64,000 nt of DNA from Lachnospiraceae bacterium (GTDB lineage Bacteria > Bacillota > Clostridia > Lachnospirales > Lachnospiraceae), in assembly GCA_028692395.1 (NCBI GenBank), contig JAQUXP010000006.1, forward strand, positions 1 to 64,000, in the 5' to 3' direction. Position 1 is the first letter of the stretch, and the number at the start of each line of letters is the position of its first letter. The translations under genes and the position numbers were made by a program. This document shows positions 9,275-17,279 of this stretch, in pieces. The notes beneath the pieces were generated by a model. The model did not search any database, was not told the DNA's origin, and saw nothing but the letters and a program-made list of their open reading frames with translations.

Positions 9275-9290
9275 ATAACTCCTCTTTCCG

Positions 9291-10148
9291 CTACTGCTCC
9301 AAAGATACCGGTGGCAGTTCCAGTGAGATTCGTCCGATTTTACCATTCCGAAATTCCTCCAGAATGATGGCAGACGCTTTCATATAGTCCGGTTCTGATC
9401 CCTTCAGGATACATTTACGGACATCGGCAACTGCTGCCAGCATTTTCACTGCATCTTCATCTTCCGTAATACCAAAACGCTCCTGCAAAAGACCTTCGTA
9501 ATGCCCATGGAGATACTTCAGCACCTCCAGTGCCAGCTCTTCTACATTCAAAATATCATCCTTGATTGAACCGATCATAGCCAGATGCAGTCCCACGGTC
9601 TGATCCTCAAACTTAGGCCAGAGAATACCCGGTGTATCCAGAAGCTCCAGAGATTTATTCAGACGAATCCACTGCTTTCCCTTGGTGACACCTGGCTTAT
9701 TACCGGTCTTGGTACACGCTTTACCTGCATAAGAATTGATAAATGTGGATTTGCCCACATTGGGAATTCCAACTACCATAGCCCGAACCGGACGGTTCTT
9801 AATTCCCCTTCTCTGATCCCGCTCAATCTTTTCCTTACAGGCTTCCTGTACTGCTGCACCGATAGCTTTCAGCCCTGCACCGCTTTTTGCATTGACCTTT
9901 ACTGCGTAAAAGCCCTGTTCTGCAAAATATTTCTGCCACTGAAGTGTCGTTCTCTCATCTGCAAGATCTGCCTTGTTCAAGAGGATCAGTCTTGCTTTGT
10001 TTTTACCAATTTCATTGATGTCCGGATTACGGGAAGCATATGGTACTCTTGCATCCACCAGTTCAATAATCAAATCTATGAGTTTTATGTCTTCCTGCAT
10101 CTGACGTTTTGCTTTTGTCATATGCCCCGGATACCATTGATAATTCAT
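9291..10148 (-). CDS. ylqF: Ribosome biogenesis GTPase RbgA (YlqF)
   Basis: GTPase needed for late assembly of the 50S subunit. The G motifs are circularly permuted, as in the family: LLNKADL (G4) comes first, then VNAKSGAG (G5), then GIPNVGKSTF (G1) and DTPG (G3). The N-terminal WYPGHMTKAK is diagnostic. The length is 285 residues from the ATG at 10148, chosen because GGAG lies six bases upstream. It sits between rnhB and lepB in the conserved rplS-lepB-ylqF-rnhB order of Firmicutes. Confidence 0.96.
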   Translation of the reverse strand: MNYQWYPGHMTKAKRQMQEDIKLIDLIIELVDARVPYASRNPDINEIGKNKARLILLNKADLADERTTLQWQKYFAEQGFYAVKVNAKSGAGLKAIGAAVQEACKEKIERDQRRGIKNRPVRAMVVGIPNVGKSTFINSYAGKACTKTGNKPGVTKGKQWIRLNKSLELLDTPGILWPKFEDQTVGLHLAMIGSIKDDILNVEELALEVLKYLHGHYEGLLQERFGITEDEDAVKMLAAVADVRKCILKGSEPDYMKASAIILEEFRNGKIGRISLELPPVSLEQ

Positions 10149-10169
10149 ATTATGCTCCATTCCTTGCTT

Positions 10170-10742
10170 TTAACTCTTTACGAAACCGAACCTGTTAAAG
10201 GGAAGGATCGAAAGCCAGAGTTTTCCTACGATGCTGCTTTTTGTGACACAGCCCACATCTGCATGTCTGCTGTCTTCACTGTTATTTCTGTTATCTCCCA
10301 GAAGAAAGTATTCATCACTGTCCAGGGTGATCGGCTCCTCCGCCAGCCCTGGATTTGTGATAGACGGAAAATCCTTCTGCTCAACATAAGTTTCCCCATT
10401 AATTAAAATTTGTCCATCTTTGATCTGAATTGTTTCGCCAGGAAGCCCTATCACTCTTTTGGCGTGAAGGCTCGACTTGGTATCAGTACTGCTTTTAAAC
10501 ACTACAAGATCCCCTCTCTTGGGATCAGAAATCTTGTATGCTGCAACATTAATTAAAACTTTATCCCCTGCCTTAAGTGTAGGCTCCATAGATCCTTCCT
10601 GTACCGTATAGCATTGACAAAAAAGAAATGCAGCCCCTACTGCCAGCATAATTACGAGTATAATTTCTATAATCCATGCAAAAACCGAACGGATTCTCCC
10701 CTGCGCAAAGTAATCTCTCATATATCTCGGACTAAATTTCAT
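10170..10742 (-). CDS. lepB: Signal peptidase I
   Basis: Membrane serine protease that cuts signal peptides from exported proteins. The 190-residue protein has one N-terminal membrane helix (about residues 20-42). The catalytic Ser is in EGSMEPTL, the general-base Lys in KRVIGLPGE, and the box E motif is GDNRNNSEDSR. This is the short Gram-positive type with a single transmembrane anchor. The start has AGGAA upstream. It lies downstream of rplS, beyond a terminator hairpin, so it may also be expressed by readthrough. Confidence 0.96.
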   Translation of the reverse strand: MKFSPRYMRDYFAQGRIRSVFAWIIEIILVIMLAVGAAFLFCQCYTVQEGSMEPTLKAGDKVLINVAAYKISDPKRGDLVVFKSSTDTKSSLHAKRVIGLPGETIQIKDGQILINGETYVEQKDFPSITNPGLAEEPITLDSDEYFLLGDNRNNSEDSRHADVGCVTKSSIVGKLWLSILPFNRFGFVKS

Positions 10743-10758
10743 ACGCTTTCCTCATTCG

Positions 10759-10793
10759 AAAACAGGGACATATACCTCAAGTATAAGTCCCTG
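10759..10793 (-). terminator. Terminator after rplS
   Basis: On the minus strand CAGGGAC pairs with GTCCCTG, with a further TATAC/GTATA pairing in the loop, followed by TTTTCG. It lies directly after the rplS stop and before lepB. Confidence 0.75.
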
Positions 10794-10805
10794 CGATTTT
10801 TGCAT

Positions 10806-11153
10806 TTATTTTACAAGCTCTTTGACCTTTGCTGCTTTACCAACACGATCTCTTAAGTAGTTCAGTTTCGCACGTCTTACTTTACCACGACGGATAACTT
10901 CAACTTTTTCAACATTTGGTGAATGAAGCGGCCATGTCTTCTCAACACCGATTCCATTAGAGCTCTTACGAACTGTAAATGTAGCACGGTTGCTTCCGCC
11001 CTGTTTCTTCAGTACAACGCCTTCGAAAATCTGGATTCTCTCGCGATTACCCTCTTTGATTTTTCCGTGAACACGTACGGTATCACCTACATTAAACTGG
11101 GAAACTTCTTCTTTTAACTGCTCAGCTTCAATCTTTTTGATAATTTCGTTCAT
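10806..11153 (-). CDS. rplS: Large ribosomal subunit protein bL19
   Basis: 50S protein at the 30S-50S interface, 115 residues. The family pattern is clear: [16 protein letters not shown] near the N-terminus, [11 protein letters not shown], the [13 protein letters not shown] block and the basic C-terminal [14 protein letters not shown]. The ATG at 11153 is preceded by GGAG at eight bases; a GTG one codon earlier is rejected. It follows trmD and is preceded by a leader hairpin that resembles the Firmicute L19 autoregulatory RNA. Confidence 0.98.
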   Translation of the reverse strand: MNEIIKKIEAEQLKEEVSQFNVGDTVRVHGKIKEGNRERIQIFEGVVLKKQGGSNRATFTVRKSSNGIGVEKTWPLHSPNVEKVEVIRRGKVRRAKLNYLRDRVGKAAKVKELVK

Positions 11154-11184
11154 CACTATCTCTCCTTAAATATACTTTTATCTG

Positions 11185-11222
11185 GATGTTCATACCACCG
11201 ATAAACGTGACAGCGGACCATC
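11185..11222 (-). promoter_or_regulatory. L19 leader-like RNA hairpin
   Basis: Read on the minus strand, CCGCTG and CGGTGG can pair (with wobble pairs), flanked by ATGGTC and GAACAT, with GGTATGAAC in the 3' strand. It lies 30 to 70 bases upstream of rplS. From memory it resembles the ribosomal protein L19 leader of Firmicutes; I could not run a covariance search. Confidence 0.45.
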
Positions 11223-11278
11223 TTTTATTCACAACAAAAATTATTTTACCATAATTCGCATACTTCTGCAACTATTTT

Positions 11279-12376
11279 TTACATTTTTCTCTTTTCCAGC
11301 ATCTGACGCACCCTTAAGGCTTCTCTCCTGCTGTCAAAACGCTCTGGATCCAGCACCTCACAGAAGATGTGAAGGATCAGAAATCCTCTTCTTTCCAGAC
11401 GCTCCAGCAGACCAGCAATATTTTCATCCTCACTGCTCTTCCCCGCCCAGAATACCACGCAGGGAGTATGCTTTCCTGTGAAGTTATGCCCGATAACCGG
11501 ATCCATGTCTGCTGCAAAAGCCTTTTTATCTAAAAACAACAGCAGCAGATCTTTTTTCGAGAACTCAAAGCGCTGTTTTCTAAGCTTTTTCCGATTCAGA
11601 TCCATGCTTTCCCCGTATCGTGATATCTCATCCGTAAAGCGGTTCGCAAGCTCTGTAACCTGTTCTTCCCCAATATAGGCACCGTACATCCTGCAGCTTT
11701 TCGCAAGAAGATCCGGTCTCCTTTCTCTGGTTCTCTTCACCGACTGCTCATATCTCCAGCTCTCAATCTTCTTATGATCACCGCACAGAAGCACCTCCGG
11801 CACCTTCTTTTCATGCCAGACCTCCGGTCTGGTATAGTGTGGATACTCTAGAAGATTATCCTGCAGAGATTCAAACTGGGACGATTCCTCATTGGACAAA
11901 ACCCCTGGTACAAACCTTGATATGGCGTCAATCATCACCACTGCCCCCAGTTCTCCCCCGGTAAGCACATAGTCTCCAATCGATACATAGTCTGTGACAG
12001 TTTCCTCCAGCACCCGCTCATCAATCCCCTCATAATGGCCGCACAGCAGAATCAAATCCTCACACTGGGCAAACTCCTCCACCATGGTCTGATTCAGCAC
12101 TTTCCCCTGCGGTGTGAGATAGACGGTCCTTGGTTTACTCCCAAGTTTTTCGTTGACTTTCTGCATTGCCCGGTAAACCGGCTCTGCTTCCATCACCATC
12201 CCTGCACCTCCGCCGTAGGGATAATCATCTACCCGCATATGCTTATTGGCAGAATAGTCCCGGATATTGACGGTATCCACCTCAATATGGTCCTGTTTGA
12301 TTGCCCTGCCGATAATGCTGGTATTTACAACATTTTCAATCATCTCAGGAAAAAGGGTCAGCACATGGAATCTCAT
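11279..12376 (-). CDS. trmD: tRNA (guanine-N1)-methyltransferase TrmD with C-terminal extension
   Basis: Methylates G37 of tRNAs reading CNN codons using S-adenosylmethionine. The SPOUT knot core is intact: DDYPYGGGAGM, YLTPQGK, LLCGHYEGID and SIGDYVLTGGE. TrmD normally ends shortly after the RRPDLL motif (here about residues 219-224, total about 240). This protein continues for about 140 more residues to 365, with a basic linker and a hydrophobic domain containing CVVFWAGKSS and FLILHIFCEVLDPERFD. I do not recognise that domain. The start overlaps the rimM stop as ATGA, so translation is coupled. Confidence 0.95.
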   Translation of the reverse strand: MRFHVLTLFPEMIENVVNTSIIGRAIKQDHIEVDTVNIRDYSANKHMRVDDYPYGGGAGMVMEAEPVYRAMQKVNEKLGSKPRTVYLTPQGKVLNQTMVEEFAQCEDLILLCGHYEGIDERVLEETVTDYVSIGDYVLTGGELGAVVMIDAISRFVPGVLSNEESSQFESLQDNLLEYPHYTRPEVWHEKKVPEVLLCGDHKKIESWRYEQSVKRTRERRPDLLAKSCRMYGAYIGEEQVTELANRFTDEISRYGESMDLNRKKLRKQRFEFSKKDLLLLFLDKKAFAADMDPVIGHNFTGKHTPCVVFWAGKSSEDENIAGLLERLERRGFLILHIFCEVLDPERFDSRREALRVRQMLEKRKM

Positions 12377-12879
12377 AGTAAGCCCTCCAGCAGATGAATC
12401 ACCATTCGCTGTCCTGCCGGATCAACCTCTTTGATACATTCTTTAATGGCAGGTACCAGCACCTCTCCATGCTCTTCTGTTTGAATGATATATACATCAT
12501 TGGCGCCTGTGGGAAGTACATCCTTCAGCGTTCCAAATTCTTTTCCATCCTCGGTAAATACTTTCATGTCGATGAGATCTGCAACGTAATACTCATCCTT
12601 CTTTAAAGGAACCGCATCCTTACGCTCTACAAAAAGTTCACACTCCCGATATTTTTGTATCGCATCCGGGTTATCATAGCCCTTGAACTTCAGTACAGCA
12701 AACTGCTTCACAAACTTGACACTCTCTACTTCGAGAAGTACCCTGTCAGTCTTTGTCTGCATATATACCTGCTTTAATTTTTTGAAACGCTTCACATCAT
12801 CTGTTGTTGGATATACCTTTACTTCTCCATGCACCCCGTGCAGTGAGCTGATAATACCAACCTTCAAAAATTCTTCCAT
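12373..12879 (-). CDS. rimM: 16S rRNA processing protein RimM
   Basis: Assists maturation of the 30S head by binding uS19 near 16S rRNA helices. The N-terminal domain begins FLKVGIISSLHGVHGEVKVYP, the classic RimM opening, and a C-terminal PRC-barrel runs from about residue 95 (EYYVADLIDMKVF). Start at 12879 gives 168 residues with AAGGAG eight bases upstream; the frame extends 12 codons further without a site. It overlaps trmD by four bases, the usual rimM-trmD arrangement. Confidence 0.96.
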   Translation of the reverse strand: MEEFLKVGIISSLHGVHGEVKVYPTTDDVKRFKKLKQVYMQTKTDRVLLEVESVKFVKQFAVLKFKGYDNPDAIQKYRECELFVERKDAVPLKKDEYYVADLIDMKVFTEDGKEFGTLKDVLPTGANDVYIIQTEEHGEVLVPAIKECIKEVDPAGQRMVIHLLEGLL

Positions 12880-12929
12880 AGGTGTATCTCCTTCTCTCAT
12901 GATCCTGAAAAACATGTACAGATCGACAA

Positions 12930-12963
12930 AAGATGCTGTGACCGTTGCCGATCACAGCATCTT
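12930..12963 (-). terminator. Hairpin between khpA and rimM
   Basis: On the minus strand AGATGCTGTGA pairs perfectly with TCACAGCATCT around an eight-base loop and is followed by TTTGTCG. The T-tract is short, so it may attenuate rather than end transcription inside the rpsP-to-trmD operon. Confidence 0.65.
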
Positions 12964-12982
12964 AGATTCTTCTACGGTATCA

Positions 12983-13213
12983 CTACTGCAGAATTTCTAC
13001 TACAACTTTTTTGTCGTATTTGGAAGAAGCTGCCTTAACAACAGAACGGATGGCTTTCGCAATACGTCCCTGCCTTCCAATCACTTTACCCATATCAGAA
13101 GGGGCAACCTTTAATTCCACCAATACGGAATCCCCGCTTTCGGTCTCGGTAACGACCACTTCGTCCGGATTGTCAACCAGAGATTTTGCAATTACTTCTA
13201 CTAATTCTTTCAT
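12983..13213 (-). CDS. khpA: KH-domain RNA-binding protein KhpA (YlqC)
   Basis: Small RNA-binding protein of 76 residues consisting of one KH domain. The RNA-contacting loop is in KVIGRQGRIAKAIR, following the acidic segment VVVTETESGDSVLVEL. In Gram-positive bacteria KhpA pairs with KhpB (Jag) and affects cell elongation and division. The position between rpsP and rimM is the conserved one. It starts 23 bases after rpsP with a GGAGGTGA-like site. Confidence 0.95.
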   Translation of the reverse strand: MKELVEVIAKSLVDNPDEVVVTETESGDSVLVELKVAPSDMGKVIGRQGRIAKAIRSVVKAASSKYDKKVVVEILQ

Positions 13214-13236
13214 TACAAGTCACCTCCGAACCGTGC

Positions 13237-13482
13237 TTATTTCTCGATCCCTGCCAGTTTGAAGATTTTATCTACGACTTCAGTAGGCTGAGCACCGTTT
13301 GCAAGCCATTTTTTTGCTGCTTCTTCATCTACACTGTATACGCTAGGATCACAATTAGGATCGTAGGTTCCGATTTCCTCGATAAATCTGCCGTCTCTCG
13401 GAGACTTGGAATCAGCTACAATGATTCTATAGAAAGGAGCCTTTTTCTGTCCCATTCTTCTTAAACGAATCTTTACTGCCAT
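13237..13482 (-). CDS. rpsP: Small ribosomal subunit protein bS16
   Basis: 30S assembly protein, 81 residues. The N-terminal [18 protein letters not shown] and the [15 protein letters not shown]-type block (here [15 protein letters not shown]) are diagnostic. The start at 13482 is preceded by GGGAGGTGA at an ideal distance; the frame runs 15 codons further upstream without one. It lies downstream of ffh in the ylxM-ffh-rpsP-khpA order found across Firmicutes. Confidence 0.98.
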   Translation of the reverse strand: MAVKIRLRRMGQKKAPFYRIIVADSKSPRDGRFIEEIGTYDPNCDPSVYSVDEEAAKKWLANGAQPTEVVDKIFKLAGIEK

Positions 13483-13536
13483 TATACATTCACCTCCCTG
13501 TATATGATTATTATCTATTGAGAACAAACAACCTGA

Positions 13537-14883
13537 TTAAAACGGTAGTTTGAAGCCTCCACGTTTTCCGCCTTTGCCACCCATGAGTCCCGGCATCTGT
13601 TTCATCATCTTCCTGGACTGCTCGAACTGCTTGACAAAGCGGTTTACTTCTGCCACATCCACTCCTGCACCTTTTGCGATACGAGATTTTCTGGAAGGGT
13701 TTAAAAGATCCGGATTAGAGCGTTCCTGTGGTGTCATAGAATGGATAATAGCTTCTTTTTTCGCCATATCCTTCTCATCAATAGCACCCTCAATATCCTT
13801 CATCTTGTTTCCCATGCCGGGAATCATGTTCAGGATGCTTCCGATACCGCCCATCTTTCTCATCTGTTCCATACTGTCCAGATAATCGTCAAAGCCAAAC
13901 TGCGCTTTTTTGAGTTTCTGTTCCATCTCTTTGGCTTTATCCTGATCGATGCTTTCCTGCGCCTTTTCAATCAGGCTCATCACATCACCCATACCAAGAA
14001 TTCTGGATGCCATACGGTCCGGATAAAACTGCTCCAGATCAGAAAGTTTCTCACCCATACCAACATAGAGAATCGGCTTTCCACTGATTGCCTTGATAGA
14101 CAGTGCAGCTCCGCCTCGTGTATCTCCATCCAGCTTTGTGAGGATAACACCATCGATACCAACCTTGCTGTTAAACATATCGGATACATTCACCGCATCC
14201 TGTCCTGTCATGGCATCAACTACTAATATTGTCTGATCCACATGGATCTCTTCTTTAATTTCAATTAATTCCTGCATCATATCTTCGTCAATATGAAGAC
14301 GTCCCGCAGTATCCAGAATCACAACATTCATGTTTTGATTTCTGGCATGCTCCACCGCTGCTTTTGCGATGTTCACAGGCTTTTGTTTATCGCCCATGGC
14401 AAAAACTTCCACGCCCTGCTTTTCTCCGTTGACCTGCAGCTGTGTAATAGCCGCCGGGCGGTAGACATCACAGGCAACCAGCAGAACTTTCCTGCCCTTT
14501 GCTTTCAGCTTTCCGGCAATTTTGGCGGAAGTGGTTGTTTTACCTGCTCCCTGAAGACCTGCCATCATAATAACAGTGATCTCATTACCAGGGCGAAGCA
14601 CAATCTCAGTTGTCTCGCTTCCCATCAGCTTCACAAGCTCATCATTTACGATTTTAATTACCATCTGACCGGGATTCAGTCCGTTCATAACGTCCTGTCC
14701 TACGGCCCGCTCTGTAACTGAATTGATGAACTGCTTTACAACCTTAAAGCTGACATCTGCTTCCAGTAAAGCCATCTTTACTTCCTTAAGTGCTGTCTTG
14801 ACATCTGCTTCTGTCAGACGACCCTTGCTCCGCAGATTCCGAAATACATTCTGCAGTTTATCTGTTAAACTCTCAAATGCCAT
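13537..14883 (-). CDS. ffh: Signal recognition particle protein Ffh
   Basis: GTPase that binds signal peptides on ribosomes and brings them to the membrane receptor FtsY. 448 residues: N domain (1-90), G domain with GLQGAGKTTTSAKIAG, DTAGR and TKLDG, then the Met-rich M domain (about 300-448) containing GIGSILNMIPGMGNKM and the RNA-binding RSRKSRIAKG-type helix (here NPSRKSRIAKGAG). It starts two bases after the ylxM stop. Its partner FtsY is encoded at 18.6-19.6 kb; no 4.5S/6S SRP RNA was seen in the window. Confidence 0.98.
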   Translation of the reverse strand: MAFESLTDKLQNVFRNLRSKGRLTEADVKTALKEVKMALLEADVSFKVVKQFINSVTERAVGQDVMNGLNPGQMVIKIVNDELVKLMGSETTEIVLRPGNEITVIMMAGLQGAGKTTTSAKIAGKLKAKGRKVLLVACDVYRPAAITQLQVNGEKQGVEVFAMGDKQKPVNIAKAAVEHARNQNMNVVILDTAGRLHIDEDMMQELIEIKEEIHVDQTILVVDAMTGQDAVNVSDMFNSKVGIDGVILTKLDGDTRGGAALSIKAISGKPILYVGMGEKLSDLEQFYPDRMASRILGMGDVMSLIEKAQESIDQDKAKEMEQKLKKAQFGFDDYLDSMEQMRKMGGIGSILNMIPGMGNKMKDIEGAIDEKDMAKKEAIIHSMTPQERSNPDLLNPSRKSRIAKGAGVDVAEVNRFVKQFEQSRKMMKQMPGLMGGKGGKRGGFKLPF

Positions 14884-14885
14884 TC

Positions 14886-15230
14886 CTATAACTCCTCTAA
14901 AATATCCGAAGATATCTCTTCGATCTGCCGCATCCTTGTGGATTCATCCATAGGATGTTCCATATGCGTTAATTCATGTATCTGATCCACATTCTCTCTG
15001 ATATGCACAAACTTCTCAATCAGATGAAGCTTAGACTCATAATCCTCCAGGATCTTTCCACAACGTTTGATCATGTCATGGACACCCTGTCGGCTGATAC
15101 CGGCATCTTTGGCGACTTCTGTAATAGAATAGTCATTTAAGACAACCGCCTCATAGACGCTGCGCTGATGCTCTGTCAGGAGCTCTCCATAAAAATCGTA
15201 TAATAATGTTTTCTCTACTAATTCATCCAT
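14886..15230 (-). CDS. ylxM: YlxM family helix-turn-helix protein (UPF0122)
   Basis: Small accessory protein linked to the SRP system, 114 residues. It resembles sigma-factor region 4: LLTEHQRSVYEAVVLNDYS followed by the helix-turn-helix ITEVAKDAGISRQGVHDMIKR. In streptococci YlxM modulates Ffh and FtsY GTPase activity. Start at 15230 has AGGTGAG six bases upstream; 27 upstream codons in the same frame lie over the promoter and are rejected. It is the first gene of the ffh operon, directly after a near-consensus promoter. Confidence 0.92.
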   Translation of the reverse strand: MDELVEKTLLYDFYGELLTEHQRSVYEAVVLNDYSITEVAKDAGISRQGVHDMIKRCGKILEDYESKLHLIEKFVHIRENVDQIHELTHMEHPMDESTRMRQIEEISSDILEEL

Positions 15231-15248
15231 AGGTTTCTCACCTAAGCC

Positions 15249-15277
15249 ATCATACAACAGGAAAACACGTCTGTCAA
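15249..15277 (-). promoter_or_regulatory. SigA-type promoter of the ylxM-ffh-rpsP operon
   Basis: On the minus strand TTGACA (15277-15272) and TATGAT (15254-15249) are separated by exactly 17 bases. The predicted start leaves a very short leader before the ylxM start codon at 15230. The -35 box lies inside the right arm of the hairpin that follows larE. Confidence 0.85.
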
Positions 15278-15301
15278 GTATTTTTTCTTGACAGGCGTGT
15301 T
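15263..15301 (-). terminator. Hairpin after larE, overlapping the ylxM promoter
   Basis: AACACGCCTGTCAAG pairs with CTTGACAGACGTGTT on the minus strand with one mismatch, followed by TTCC. It lies just downstream of larE. The same bases carry the -35 box of the ylxM promoter, so termination of larE and initiation at ylxM share one site. Confidence 0.65.
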
Positions 15302-15334
15302 TATTTTTCACCTGCGAACCTTCACTATCTATTC

Positions 15335-16147
15335 TCAGTTCAGGTATTCATCCATGCTTCCGGATCGGAATCCCTTCAGATCCAGTGTAAGATAGCGAAA
15401 TCCAAGCTTTTCCAGACTGGAACAGATGCTCTCTGCCTGTGTCACTACCTCTTCAAACTGACTGGCTGGAACCTCAATTCTGGTAATATCTCCATGCTGG
15501 CGGATTCTTACCTGTGCAAATCCAAGAGTTTTCAGATACATCTCACCTCTGTCGATTCGTTCCAGCACTTCAGGGTTCAGCACAGTTCCATAGGGAATTC
15601 TGGTAGCAAGGCAAGGAGCAGAGGGTCTGCCCGATACCGTAATCTCATATTCCGCTGCCAGACGTCTGACCTCTTCTTTGGTAAATGCTGTATCTGCGAG
15701 AGGGCTTTGCACCTGGAGTTCCCTCACTGCCTGAAGACCCGGGCGGTACACCAGCAGATCATCTGCATTGGTTCCCTCCATCACACAATCTGTACCCTGC
15801 TTTCCTGCAAAGTCAATCAGTTTTGTAAACAGCATCTTTTTGCAGAGATAACACCGATTTACCGGATTCTGTAAGATCCCGGGATCATCGAATTCATTCA
15901 CTTCCAGCACCACATGACTGGCACCGATCTGGGCGGCAACCTGCTTTGCAATCCCAAGATCCGCTTTTGGATGCAGGCTGGTCTCAAAAGTTACCGCATA
16001 GACCGTGGTCCCCTTCTTTCTGGCTGCATCCACAGCGAGTTTTAACAGTAATGAGCTGTCAACCCCACCGGAAAATGCTACACAGACATCTTTTTCGGCA
16101 AAAGACTCTATCTTGTGAAGGAGTCTTTCCTTCTTTGCTTCAAACAA
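15335..16147 (-). CDS. larE: ATP-dependent sacrificial sulfur transferase LarE
   Basis: LarE adenylates and then thiolates the nicotinic-acid-derived precursor of the nickel-pincer cofactor of lactate racemase, donating sulfur from its own cysteine in characterised members. The PP-loop is AFSGGVDSSLLLKLA (residues about 23-37). CYLCKKML is a conserved Cys pair, and the sulfur-donor region is RPSAPCLATRIPYG. 270 residues. It appears to start with TTG immediately after the DUF362 stop, with GAGGT upstream. No larA, larB or larC is in the window, so its cofactor role here is unproven. Confidence 0.9.
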   Translation of the reverse strand: MFEAKKERLLHKIESFAEKDVCVAFSGGVDSSLLLKLAVDAARKKGTTVYAVTFETSLHPKADLGIAKQVAAQIGASHVVLEVNEFDDPGILQNPVNRCYLCKKMLFTKLIDFAGKQGTDCVMEGTNADDLLVYRPGLQAVRELQVQSPLADTAFTKEEVRRLAAEYEITVSGRPSAPCLATRIPYGTVLNPEVLERIDRGEMYLKTLGFAQVRIRQHGDITRIEVPASQFEEVVTQAESICSSLEKLGFRYLTLDLKGFRSGSMDEYLN

Positions 16148-17257
16148 TTATTTTACCTCGATTAATTCATATTCCATAGTTCCAAGACCAATCTTTTGTG
16201 CATGCTCCACACAGCTCTTCCAGTTTGTGCTTGGAGATACAGCGCCAAAATGATCATGTCCCTCATGGTTTGACTCTGCCAGAAGGCTTCCTGCCAGAAC
16301 CGGCTGTTTATTCACTGCATCCGCACAGGCCACATCCAGCGCCACCGGATCAAAGGAAGCAAACATTCCCACATCCGGAACAATTGCTGCATCATTTTCT
16401 CCGTGACAGTCACAGTATGGAGAAACATCGATAACCAGATTAATATAAAAGGCCGGTCTTCCCTGCACAACTGCTTTGCTGTACTCTGCAATCTTACAAT
16501 TCAAAATATCGTTTGATTCATCAGATCCCGGACAGACAGCATCTCTCGGACAGATACCGATGCATCTTCCGCAGCCCACGCATCTATTATGATCAATTGT
16601 TGCTTTTTTATCGGTAATGGTAATTGCATCATGGGCACAGATTTTTGTACACATACCGCAGCCTACACAGGCGTCATGGTTTACGCCTGGCTTTCCTGCA
16701 CTGTGCTGTTCCATCTTACCTCTTCTTGAGCCGCAGCCCATGCCGATGTTCTTCAGGCAGCCACCGAAGCCGGTAGCCTCATGTCCTTTAAAATGTGCCA
16801 GTGAAATAAAGACATCTGCATCCATCACAGCTCGTCCAATCTTGGCTTCCTTTACATATTCGCCGCCTTCAACCGGAATTTCCACATCATCCAGACCTTT
16901 TAACCCGTCTGCGATAATTACATGACAGCCGGTGGAGAAAGGAGAATACCCGTTCTCATAGGCACTGTCCATATGGTCCAGCGCATTTTTTCTTCCCCCT
17001 ACATAAAGCGTGTTACAATCTGTAAGAAATGCTTTTCCTCCCAGTTCTTTTACGGTATCTACTACCACTTTGGCATAGTTGGGACGAAGATAGGCAAGGT
17101 TGCCCGGCTCACCAAAATGAATCTTGATGGCTGCGAATTTTTTTTCAAAATCAATGGTATCAATTCCTGCCTTCATAATCAACTTTTTCAGTTTTTTCGG
17201 TAGATTGGTACTTGTTCCTGTACGCATGTTGGTAAAATATACTTTTGCTTTCTCCAT
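16148..17257 (-). CDS. DUF362 protein with two 4Fe-4S ferredoxin motifs
   Basis: 369 residues. The DUF362 domain covers the N-terminal half (IKIHFGEPGN, FLTDCNTLYVGGRK, SLAHFKGHEATGFGG). Two ferredoxin clusters follow at about 195-250: CVGCGMCTKICAHDA and CVGCGRCIGICPRDA. This suggests an iron-sulfur electron carrier or a cofactor-dependent oxidoreductase; no reaction is established for the family. A strong AAGGAGG site precedes the start. larE begins immediately after its stop, so the two are co-transcribed. Confidence 0.9.
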   Translation of the reverse strand: MEKAKVYFTNMRTGTSTNLPKKLKKLIMKAGIDTIDFEKKFAAIKIHFGEPGNLAYLRPNYAKVVVDTVKELGGKAFLTDCNTLYVGGRKNALDHMDSAYENGYSPFSTGCHVIIADGLKGLDDVEIPVEGGEYVKEAKIGRAVMDADVFISLAHFKGHEATGFGGCLKNIGMGCGSRRGKMEQHSAGKPGVNHDACVGCGMCTKICAHDAITITDKKATIDHNRCVGCGRCIGICPRDAVCPGSDESNDILNCKIAEYSKAVVQGRPAFYINLVIDVSPYCDCHGENDAAIVPDVGMFASFDPVALDVACADAVNKQPVLAGSLLAESNHEGHDHFGAVSPSTNWKSCVEHAQKIGLGTMEYELIEVK

Positions 17258-17279
17258 GAGATGATCCTCCTTTTTGAGA

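Noticed and set aside
13484-13536. Possible 4.5S/6S SRP RNA near ffh
   Set aside because: No gap near ffh is long enough or contains the conserved GGAA tetraloop domain.
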